A DNA stretch of 64,000 bases from Halalkalibacterium ligniniphilum (GTDB lineage Bacteria; Bacillota; Bacilli; Bacillales; Bacillaceae_D): positions 1 through 64,000 of the forward strand of contig NZ_ANNK01000047.1 of NCBI RefSeq assembly GCF_000334155.1, given 5' to 3'. Under the pieces are notes generated by a model. The model worked only from the letters and a program-made list of their open reading frames with translations, was not told the origin of the DNA and made no database searches. Position 1 is the stretch's first letter, and every line of letters begins with the position of its first letter. The translations under genes and the position numbers were made by a program. Of the stretch, positions 1-6,238 are shown piece by piece.

Positions 1-2
1 CA

Positions 3-125
3 ACGCCAGTCATCGCTATGTCTCTACTCATGCGTTATCGCTCGTTAGAAGATGATACATTCACAGGGAAAGTAGTTGCAGCGCTGCGGAATGAATTTGG
101 TGGCCATGCGGTAGAGAAAAAATAA
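3..125 (+). CDS. gnd: 6-phosphogluconate dehydrogenase, C-terminal end (partial)
   Basis: This is the last 40 codons of a gene that starts before the window. The frame reads into the conserved tail of decarboxylating 6-phosphogluconate dehydrogenase of the YqeC/GntZ type, with MRYRSLEDD, GKVVAALRNEFGGHAV and a lysine-rich end. The enzyme oxidises 6-phosphogluconate to ribulose 5-phosphate in the cytoplasmic pentose phosphate pathway. Ribulose 5-phosphate is the formaldehyde acceptor of HxlA, whose gene lies 660 bp away on the other strand. A strong terminator follows directly. Only the tail is visible, so the subtype is not certain. Confidence 0.8.
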   Translation, partial: TPVIAMSLLMRYRSLEDDTFTGKVVAALRNEFGGHAVEKK

Positions 126-136
126 TACATTATAAA

Positions 137-186
137 AAGGCTCCCCCCCTTTATGGTACACATGAAAAGGGGGGGGTAGCTTTTTT
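137..186 (+). terminator. Rho-independent terminator of gnd
   Basis: A C7 run pairs with a G8 run, with flanking GCT/AGC, around a 12-base loop. It is followed by six T. It begins 12 bases after the gnd stop. Confidence 0.85.
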
Positions 187-255
187 AAAGCTAAAAAAGC
201 TCAAGTGCAAAATCTCGTTTTACACCTGAGCAAAGCGGTAAGGTAAGGTAAGGGA

Positions 256-633
256 TTAGAAGATTACTATTTTTTCGCCGTTAAATGCAGCGGCGTAAAG
301 CTTTTCCATATCTTCTACTGATACTTCACGAGGGTTAGCTGGCGTACAAGGGTCCTCAACCCTGCTGCTATTTTATCTAAATGCTTTTCGAACTCTTTGT
401 TGTTGACACCGAATTCTTTTAAGGTTAATGCGATGTCAAACGCTCTATTTAAATGGCGAAGTAGCTCTGTAAAAGAGTCGATGAGCTCATTGTCCGTGTT
501 TCCAGAAAGTCCAAGCATTCTTGCTATATCAGCGAAACGGAGCTATTCGCTTTTTTATTAAAGTCAATGACATACGGAAGAAAAAGGGCACTTGCTAAGC
601 CATGTGGAATATTAAAGATTGCTCCTCCCTACG
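256..633 (-). pseudogene. Iron-containing alcohol dehydrogenase, 3' fragment with frameshifts
   Basis: The minus strand reads as the C-terminal third of an iron-type (class III) alcohol dehydrogenase spread over three frames. The first piece, near 633-545, contains NIPHGLASALFLPYVIDFN, the metal-ligand helix region of the family. After a frameshift near 540 comes a piece with TLKEFGVNN. After a second shift near 350 comes CTPANPREVSVEDMEKLYAAAF, ending at a normal stop at 256. The 5' two thirds are missing: a stop codon sits just upstream of the first piece. An intact gene of the same family lies at 11212-12384. The gene is dead as read; sequencing error could explain the shifts but not the missing N-terminus. 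Confidence 0.75.
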
Positions 634-639
634 GTAATA

Positions 640-683
640 AAAAAATAAAACCGCAAAGCCTGTTGAATAAACTGCTTTGCGGT
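640..683 (-). terminator. Terminator of the hxlA transcript
   Basis: On the minus strand a perfect 10-bp stem (ACCGCAAAGC with GCTTTGCGGT) is followed by a T-rich run. It lies 17 bp past the stop of the hxlB remnant, so it probably ended the original hxlAB transcript. Confidence 0.8.
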
Positions 684-699
684 CTCTTTATGCATATGC

Positions 700-789
700 C
701 TATTCAAGGTTGGCGTGCTTGAGCAGGTCAGCAGTCCGCTTTAACTCAGCAATGATTTCCGCTAGATAATCTGTCGTTTGCATGCTCAT
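700..789 (-). pseudogene. hxlB: hxlB (6-phospho-3-hexuloisomerase) reduced by a large internal deletion
   Basis: A 29-codon frame starts in a TAATG overlap with the hxlA stop, the usual coupling of hxlA to hxlB. Its first 20 or so residues (MQTTDYLAEIIAEL...) match the N-terminus of 6-phospho-3-hexuloisomerase. It then runs straight into HANLE and a stop, which from memory is the C-terminal end of HxlB proteins. The natural terminator still follows. The whole sugar isomerase (SIS) domain of about 155 residues is therefore gone, apparently by one in-frame deletion. The product cannot be an isomerase. The gene name rests on the overlap with hxlA and both end matches. Confidence 0.7.
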
Positions 790-1421
790 TACCCTTGTTG
801 GATCCATTTTTGCATTTCTGCAGCCGCCGCTTTTTTATCCTCTTGACCTGTGATTCCACCACCAACGATGACAAGATCTGGTTGTGCTTTAATCACTTCT
901 GGCAACGTTTCTAATTTAATTCCACCAGCGATCGCTGTTTTTGCATTTTTAACAACACTTTTAATCGTTTGAAGGTCTTCAAACGAGTTTTGACCAACTG
1001 CTTGAAGGTCATAGCCTGTGTGGACACAAATGTAGTCAACACCAAACTCGTCCAGCTCTTTGGCACGTGTAGCAATGTCTTTGACTGCGATCATATCAAC
1101 AAGAATTTGCTTGCCTTGTTTTTTCGCTTCTTCAACAGCACCTTTGATCGACTGATCCTCCGCTGCGCCAAGAATCGTGATAATGTCAGCACCAGCCGCA
1201 GAGGCTTGGCTTACTTCATAGGCAGCTGCGTCCATGATTTTAAGGTCCGCTAACACCGTTAAATTAGGGAAGGCTGCTTTCACTTCCTTCACCGCTTTCA
1301 GTCCTTCATTGATAATCACAGGTGTACCGATTTCCACCACATCAATGTGCTCTTCTACTTCTTTTACTAATTCGATCGCTCCTGGAATGTCTACTAGATC
1401 TAACGCTAATTGAAGTTTCAT
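789..1421 (-). CDS. hxlA: 3-hexulose-6-phosphate synthase
   Basis: This cytoplasmic TIM-barrel enzyme of the orotidine-5'-phosphate decarboxylase superfamily joins formaldehyde to ribulose 5-phosphate, giving 3-hexulose 6-phosphate (first step of the ribulose monophosphate route). The 210-residue length is normal. It starts MKLQLALDLVDI. The superfamily D-x-K-x-x-D metal and catalytic motif is visible as DLKIMDA near residues 59-65, and the phosphate-binding GGI and VGGGIT turns lie near 165 and 187. The start has a good AGGAG site. No hxlR regulator is adjacent. The partner hxlB is destroyed (700-789), so the product should have no local isomerase to pull the reaction forward. The frame itself is intact. 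Confidence 0.93.
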   Translation of the reverse strand: MKLQLALDLVDIPGAIELVKEVEEHIDVVEIGTPVIINEGLKAVKEVKAAFPNLTVLADLKIMDAAAYEVSQASAAGADIITILGAAEDQSIKGAVEEAKKQGKQILVDMIAVKDIATRAKELDEFGVDYICVHTGYDLQAVGQNSFEDLQTIKSVVKNAKTAIAGGIKLETLPEVIKAQPDLVIVGGGITGQEDKKAAAAEMQKWIQQG

Positions 1422-1457
1422 GCAATCTTCACTCCTACTAAGAAATTTCGTTTTGAT

Positions 1458-1477
1458 TGCATCTCTTTACAGATGCA
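1458..1477. promoter_or_regulatory. Inverted repeat in the hxlA 5' untranslated region
   Basis: TGCATCT and AGATGCA form a perfect 7-bp inverted repeat with a 6-base spacer, about 40 bp upstream of the hxlA start. It could be a regulator site or an RNA hairpin. No factor can be named. Confidence 0.35.
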
Positions 1478-1568
1478 TTCACTACACTGTAGCTGAGTCA
1501 TAAGTATAAGTGAGGAATGATTTAGTTGGAAGTACGCACTTTAAATTTACATAGTGTCGAAAAGTATA

Positions 1569-1596
1569 CTATAAGAAATGGCGGTCGTATGTAAAT
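1569..1596 (-). promoter_or_regulatory. Probable SigA promoter of hxlA
   Basis: On the minus strand TTTACA (1596-1591) and TATAGT (1574-1569) are separated by 16 bp. This implies a 5' untranslated region of about 140 bases. A short palindrome, AGTATACT, overlaps the -10 element. Confidence 0.55.
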
Positions 1597-1731
1597 AATG
1601 GAACTTAATAGAGTTGATTTTGCTGTGGAAAATGATTATAAAAGCTGAGAACCCAAGCTACTAAAAGAATGTTGAACAAAGATGCGATGAATCTAGTGAA
1701 AATAAGGGAATTGAATGACGAAAATAAATGC

Positions 1732-1760
1732 TTGACACTAAATGTGAGTGGCAGTAAGAT
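1732..1760 (+). promoter_or_regulatory. SigA promoter of the lgd-like sugar cluster
   Basis: A perfect TTGACA (1732-1737) and TAAGAT (1755-1760) are 17 bp apart. The predicted start point is near 1767, just before the palindromic operator at 1771-1788. Confidence 0.8.
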
Positions 1761-1770
1761 GAGAATCAAA

Positions 1771-1788
1771 GATGTAATCGATTACATC
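1771..1788. promoter_or_regulatory. LacI-family operator O1
   Basis: GATGTAATCGATTACATC is a perfect 18-bp palindrome with the central CG step typical of LacI/GalR operators. It lies just downstream of the predicted start point and 20 bp before the LacI-family gene. This fits autorepression and repression of the cluster. The same 14-bp core recurs at 3730-3745. Confidence 0.8.
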
Positions 1789-1808
1789 TTGAAGTGAGGT
1801 AGTTGTTT

Positions 1809-2828
1809 ATGTCGACAATTAAAGATGTGGCCAAACGTGCAAATGTTTCTGTCGCAACTGTTTCTAGAGTACTTAGCAAATCTTCTAATGTATCAAAAGC
1901 GAAAAAAGAGCAGGTTTTAAAAGCGATAGAAGAATTAAATTACCAACCGAATGCTTTAGGTCGTTATCTACGAACCTCGCAAACAATGACGATTTTAGTT
2001 GTCATACCAAATATTACTAACCCATTTTTCTCAAATGTTTTGCGAGGAATTCAAACATATGCCAATCAAGAAGGATACCGTGTCCTTTTGATGGATGTTG
2101 AACACTCTGGCTTTCAAGAGCAAAATTACGTAGATATGCTTGAACAAAAGCAAGTGGATGGCTTAATTATGTTAACATCACGTATAAATCCAGAGGTTCT
2201 CCATACGATCAGTGAAAAGCATCCCGTTGTCCTTGCCTGTGAATATATTGAGGGATCGATGATTCCTACTGTATCTATTGATAATATAAGCAGTGCAAGG
2301 AAAATGACTGAGTATCTTCTTGGACTTGGTTATAAGAATATCGCCCATATTTCAGGACCGATGAATACGATTTTAAGCATTGATCGGTTAAAGGGCTACA
2401 AGCAAGCGCTGCAAGCCCGTGAACGGCCGATCAAGTCATCGTCGATTCAAGAAGGAGATTTTACAGTTGAATCAGGCTACAATGTGATGACAAAATTGCT
2501 GGCAATGGAATCACGACCAGATGCTGTTTTTGCAGCAAATGATGAAATGGCAATTGGAGCGATTCATGCGATTAAACACCGAGGTTTACGAGTACCAGAA
2601 GATATTGCAGTTGTTGGTTTTGATGATATTGAAATCGCTTCCTATTACGATCCGCCGCTGACGACGATCCGTCAGCCAACCTATAAAATAGGCAGGAAAG
2701 CAATGAATTTATTAATCGAATTATTGGGTAAAAAGACACTTTCACAGCAACAATTTGTGTTAGATGATGATTTAATTATACGTAAATCTTGTGGACATGA
2801 TGTGAAGACAAACTTTTCATGGAAGTAA
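1809..2828 (+). CDS. LacI-family transcriptional regulator of the sugar cluster
   Basis: The N-terminus (TIKDVAKRANVSVATVSRVLS, residues 3-23) is a textbook LacI helix-turn-helix. The hinge helix (YQPNALGRYLRT) follows near 46-57, then a periplasmic-binding-type effector domain with NITNPFFSNVLRGI and the late VGFDDIEIASYYDPPLTTIRQP segment typical of the family. The 339-residue length is normal. ATG at 1809 is chosen over an in-frame TTG six bases earlier because GAGGT ends 8 bases before it. Its own promoter carries a matching palindrome (1771-1788), and a second copy lies before the binding-protein gene, so it very likely represses the operon. The effector should be the transported sugar or an intermediate; this is inference. 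Confidence 0.92.
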   Translation: MSTIKDVAKRANVSVATVSRVLSKSSNVSKAKKEQVLKAIEELNYQPNALGRYLRTSQTMTILVVIPNITNPFFSNVLRGIQTYANQEGYRVLLMDVEHSGFQEQNYVDMLEQKQVDGLIMLTSRINPEVLHTISEKHPVVLACEYIEGSMIPTVSIDNISSARKMTEYLLGLGYKNIAHISGPMNTILSIDRLKGYKQALQARERPIKSSSIQEGDFTVESGYNVMTKLLAMESRPDAVFAANDEMAIGAIHAIKHRGLRVPEDIAVVGFDDIEIASYYDPPLTTIRQPTYKIGRKAMNLLIELLGKKTLSQQQFVLDDDLIIRKSCGHDVKTNFSWK

Positions 2829-2916
2829 GAAGCTTTACCCATTAAAGGGGGTGTTCGTCGCACCATATTTCCACAGTCAGCCATCATAAAAACAGTATGA
2901 TTAAGGAGTGATTAAG

Positions 2917-3726
2917 TTGAAACTTGCTTATCAAACAAATACGTGGGGCGGAGTTGTAGGACATCCTGGTGGTGTAACGTCCATAAAGGATTCATATTAT
3001 TTAACTCACGGCTCAACAGAGGAAGCATTTAAAGACATTTCTGAATCCGGTTACAAGGGGATTGAAATATTTGAGGGAAACTTAATGGCTTATGATGCTG
3101 AGGATTTCAAAAAACTTTTAACCCAATATAATCTTGAATTTGTCGGAGTATATACAGGTGCGAATTTCATTTATTCTGAAATCCTTCCTGAAGAATTAGA
3201 AAAGATTGAAACCGTTGCCAAACGTGCAGCTGAACTAGGCTGTATTCATTTAGTCGTTGGTGGAGGAGCGATTCGCTCAACAGGTATTCAAGAGAATGAT
3301 TACGAAAAATTAGCCGATGGTCTAAATAAGGTGATCAAGATTGCAAATAAGTATGGATTGGTTCCTCACTACCACCCACATCTTGGTTCATTAGGTGAAT
3401 CACCTGAGCAAATTGAGAAAATCTTTAGCTTAACAGATATTAATTTCTGTCCAGATACGGCTCACTTGGAGGCTGGTGGTGGAAACCCTGCTGAACTCAT
3501 GAAGAAGTACAAGGATAGATTGAAATACGTTCATTTTAAAGATTTAGAAGGAACAAATTTTCTTCCATTAGGTGAAGGAAAACAATCCTTCTCTGCGATG
3601 ATGAATGTTTTAAATGAAATCGATTTTGATGGATGGATAACGGTTGAGCTTGATGCATTTGACGATCCGAAAAAGGGTGCACAAATCAGTAAGGATTATT
3701 TGAAGAATCAATTTAATCTTATATAA
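2917..3726 (+). CDS. Sugar phosphate isomerase/epimerase family TIM-barrel enzyme (lgdB-like)
   Basis: This protein of about 269 residues has the AP-endonuclease-2/xylose-isomerase-like TIM-barrel fold. Candidate metal-binding segments are visible: HYHPHLGSL (middle), FCPDTAHLEAGG, YVHFKDLEG and the final VELDAF. TTG at 2917 is taken as the start because AAGGAG ends 8 bases upstream; an upstream GTG lies inside the ribosome-binding site. It lies between the regulator and the binding protein. By context it is one of two such enzymes acting on a 3-keto sugar made by a neighbouring dehydrogenase. In the described levoglucosan pathway LgdB1 performs beta-elimination and LgdB2 hydration; which role this one has cannot be told from sequence alone. 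Confidence 0.82.
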   Translation: MKLAYQTNTWGGVVGHPGGVTSIKDSYYLTHGSTEEAFKDISESGYKGIEIFEGNLMAYDAEDFKKLLTQYNLEFVGVYTGANFIYSEILPEELEKIETVAKRAAELGCIHLVVGGGAIRSTGIQENDYEKLADGLNKVIKIANKYGLVPHYHPHLGSLGESPEQIEKIFSLTDINFCPDTAHLEAGGGNPAELMKKYKDRLKYVHFKDLEGTNFLPLGEGKQSFSAMMNVLNEIDFDGWITVELDAFDDPKKGAQISKDYLKNQFNLI

Positions 3727-3729
3727 AAT

Positions 3730-3745
3730 TTGTAATCGATTACAA
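3730..3745. promoter_or_regulatory. LacI-family operator O2
   Basis: TTGTAATCGATTACAA is a perfect 16-bp palindrome sharing the 14-bp core TGTAATCGATTACA with O1 at 1771-1788. Its right arm contains TACAAT (3741-3746), a possible -10 element with only a weak -35. A second regulated start, or DNA looping between O1 and O2 about 1.96 kb apart, is therefore possible. Confidence 0.75.
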
Positions 3746-3772
3746 TAGTAATTAATAAGGGGGAAGTAAACC

Positions 3773-4966
3773 ATGAAAAAAATGAAAACTGTTGCTTTTT
3801 CTTTTACCTTGAGTGCTCTTCTGATTGCATCTGGTTGTGGCGCGGACGACAGTGCGTCACCTCCTGAGCAAGCAGGGGATACAAATGGCGGTGAGCAAGC
3901 GGAGCAGGCTGAGGATGTAGAAGTAGATGGGCCGATTACAATCAATCCAGGCATACCGAAAGATACTGAAATCTTTAGTAAAGGACCTCAAGGAGAGGTG
4001 GCAGAATCTGCTCATGACCTTGTTTTAACAGAAGAAGAAATTGAAGAAATTCGAAAGGGCGAATATACGGCGGCGATAGCAATGCACTATGCAGGAAATG
4101 ACTGGTCAAGAGCGCAAGTGAACGGGCTTGAGGCAACGTTTGCAAAAATGGGAATTGACGTCATTGCCGTAACAGACGGCCAATTTAGTGTTGAAAAGCA
4201 AATGTCTGATATTGAAACAATCATGGCAAGACAGCCTGACATTTTAGTAAGTATTCCAGTTGATCCAGTCTCATCTGCGAGCGCTTACAGACAAGCAGCA
4301 GAAGCAGGTACGAAGCTTGTCTTTATGGATAACGTACCAGATGGATTTACTCCTGGAGAAGATTATGTAAGCGTTGTATCGGCTGATAACTACGGAAACG
4401 GTGTAGCTGCTGCTCACGAAATGGCTGAAGCATTAGGTGGAGAAGGTAAAATCGGTGTGATTTATCATGACGCAGATTTCTTTGTGACAGCACAACGTGT
4501 GGAAGCTTTTGAAACGACGATTAAAGAAGAATATCCAAATATTGAAATTGTTGACCGTAGTGGAATTGCAAATCCTGAAGATGGTGAGCAAGTTGCAGCA
4601 GCGATGCTAACAAGAAATGCAGACCTTGATGGGATGTTCGTCGTGTGGGATGTTCCAGCGGAAGGCGCATTGTCTGCAGCTCGTAGTGCAGGGCGAGATG
4701 ACCTTGTTGTCACAACGATTGACCTTGGATCAGGTGTTGCGTTAGACATGGCTAGAGGTGGAAATATTAAAGGTGTAGGTGCGCAGCTTCCTTATGATCA
4801 GGGGGTAGCCGAAGCGATCTTAGCTGGTTATGCATTACTTGGAAAAGAAGCTCCGCCTTATATTGCCGTTCCTGCACTGTCGGTTACTCAGGATAACGTC
4901 GTAGAATCTTGGGAGCTTGTCTATAGTGAGCCTGCTCCAGAAGAAATTCAAAATGCAGCAGAGTAA
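3773..4966 (+). CDS. Sugar ABC transporter substrate-binding lipoprotein (RbsB type)
   Basis: This is the extracellular receptor of the importer encoded at 6239-8675. It starts MKKMK, has a hydrophobic segment, and has a lipobox ending in SGC at residue 22, so it should be lipid-anchored outside the membrane. A low-complexity acidic linker rich in E, Q, A and G follows. The rest is a type I periplasmic-binding fold: YAGNDWSRAQVNGLEATFAKMGIDV near 105-130, IPVDPVSSASAYRQAAEAGTKLVFMDNVP near 160-190, and VTTIDLGSGVALDMARGG near 312-330. At 397 residues it is longer than RbsB because of the linker. The ribosome-binding site GGGGGAAG precedes the ATG. Ligand identity comes only from context. Confidence 0.9.
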   Translation: MKKMKTVAFSFTLSALLIASGCGADDSASPPEQAGDTNGGEQAEQAEDVEVDGPITINPGIPKDTEIFSKGPQGEVAESAHDLVLTEEEIEEIRKGEYTAAIAMHYAGNDWSRAQVNGLEATFAKMGIDVIAVTDGQFSVEKQMSDIETIMARQPDILVSIPVDPVSSASAYRQAAEAGTKLVFMDNVPDGFTPGEDYVSVVSADNYGNGVAAAHEMAEALGGEGKIGVIYHDADFFVTAQRVEAFETTIKEEYPNIEIVDRSGIANPEDGEQVAAAMLTRNADLDGMFVVWDVPAEGALSAARSAGRDDLVVTTIDLGSGVALDMARGGNIKGVGAQLPYDQGVAEAILAGYALLGKEAPPYIAVPALSVTQDNVVESWELVYSEPAPEEIQNAAE

Positions 4967-5007
4967 AAAAAATCGAATGAAACTGATAGATTGAAGGAGG
5001 AATTATT

Positions 5008-6174
5008 TTGAAGAAACAATTAAATGTCGGAATGATCGGTGCTGGTTTTATGGCGAAAGCTCACTCAATGGCGTATGCGTCCATGCCAATGTTCTTTACA
5101 AATACAGAAGCAACCCCTTATCGGAAAACAATTGTCGATGTAACGGAGGAATTAGCAAAAGCTGCAGCAGAACGACTCGGCTTTGAAAACTATTCAACAG
5201 ACTGGCGCTCAGTCGTTGAGGATCCGGAAATCGATATTATTGACATCGTAACGCCAAATGATTCCCATGCAGAAATTGCCATTGCAGCAGCAAAAGCAGG
5301 GAAGCATATTATTTCTGAAAAGCCTCTTGCTCGAAATGCGAAAGAGACAAAGGAAATGCTCGAAGCTGTGCAGCAGGCAAAGGTTCGAAATATGGTTGCT
5401 TTCAACTATCGAAAAACACCTGCGGTTGCACTTGCAAAAAAGTTTATTGATGAAGGGGCGATCGGTAAAATTATGAACTTCCGTGGTACGTATCTTCAGG
5501 ATTGGTCAGCAGATCCTGAATCACCACTATCATGGAGATTTCAAAAAGACAAGGCTGGCTCAGGGGCATTAGGTGACATTGGAACTCATGTGATTGATTT
5601 TGCTCACTATTTAGTGGGAGATATTGCAGAAGTTATGGCGACAACACAAACATGGGTGAAGGAAAGACCCATTCAAACAGGTGGAATCGATTCACTTGGG
5701 AACGTAAAAGGTGGAAACACTGAAAAAGGACCAGTGGATGTTGACGATGAAATATCAACCTTGCTCCGATTCAAAAATGGGGCAGTAGGAAGCATTGAAG
5801 CAACCCGTAATGCATGGGGGCGTCATAACTTCCTCACCTTCGAAATTCATGGTGAAAAAGGCTCGCTTTATTTCAACTATGAACGCCGTGATGAATTACA
5901 GGTTTGCTTTGCAGAGGATGGAGACGACCGTCGTGGATATCGCACGATTTATACTGGACCAGCCCACCCGTATGGTGAAGGATTATGGCCAATTCCAGGA
6001 CTTGGAATCGGGTACAGTGAAACAAAAATTGTAGAAGTGTACCATCTTATTGAAGCGATAACGAAGAATCAAGAATGTGAACCAAATTTCCTTGACGGTC
6101 ATAAAATTGCCCTTGTAAGTGACGCGATGCTTGAATCAGCTGAATCACAGCGCTGGGTGCGAGTGGATCTATAA
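5008..6174 (+). CDS. lgdA: Gfo/Idh/MocA oxidoreductase, probable levoglucosan dehydrogenase
   Basis: This is a 388-residue NAD(P)-dependent sugar dehydrogenase. The Rossmann fold has GMIGAGFMAKAHS at 8-20. The family EKP motif puts the likely catalytic lysine at 105, and DIGTH gives Asp190 and His194. From memory the sequence is strikingly close to the characterised levoglucosan dehydrogenase of Pseudarthrobacter along its whole length, including the AYxxMPMFF segment after the nucleotide loop, FRGTYLQDWSADP, GGIDSLGNVKGG, GPVDVDDE and YTGPAHPYGEGLWPIP. That enzyme oxidises C3 of 1,6-anhydroglucose to 3-keto-levoglucosan. The start is TTG at 5008 behind AAGGAGG. The substrate call rests on remembered similarity plus the lgd-like neighbours. 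Confidence 0.8.
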   Translation: MKKQLNVGMIGAGFMAKAHSMAYASMPMFFTNTEATPYRKTIVDVTEELAKAAAERLGFENYSTDWRSVVEDPEIDIIDIVTPNDSHAEIAIAAAKAGKHIISEKPLARNAKETKEMLEAVQQAKVRNMVAFNYRKTPAVALAKKFIDEGAIGKIMNFRGTYLQDWSADPESPLSWRFQKDKAGSGALGDIGTHVIDFAHYLVGDIAEVMATTQTWVKERPIQTGGIDSLGNVKGGNTEKGPVDVDDEISTLLRFKNGAVGSIEATRNAWGRHNFLTFEIHGEKGSLYFNYERRDELQVCFAEDGDDRRGYRTIYTGPAHPYGEGLWPIPGLGIGYSETKIVEVYHLIEAITKNQECEPNFLDGHKIALVSDAMLESAESQRWVRVDL

Positions 6175-6193
6175 CGGTCACGTGTGAACATTT

Positions 6194-6220
6194 AGGGCCT
6201 CTTGTGCAAGAGGTCCTTTT
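6194..6220 (+). terminator. Intra-operon hairpin between lgdA and the transporter ATPase
   Basis: An 11-bp stem (AGGGCCTCTTG with CAAGAGGTCCT, one G-U pair) has a tiny loop and is followed by TTTTTA. It lies 20 bp after the lgdA stop and 19 bp before the next start. It looks like a leaky terminator or RNA-stabilising hairpin that would set lgdA and receptor levels above those of the membrane components. Confidence 0.6.
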
Positions 6221-6238
6221 TAAAAAGGAGAGTTGGTC

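Noticed and set aside
969-1253. 94-codon open frame on the plus strand inside hxlA
   Set aside because: It is the antisense shadow of a clearly coding gene and has no ribosome-binding site or family match.
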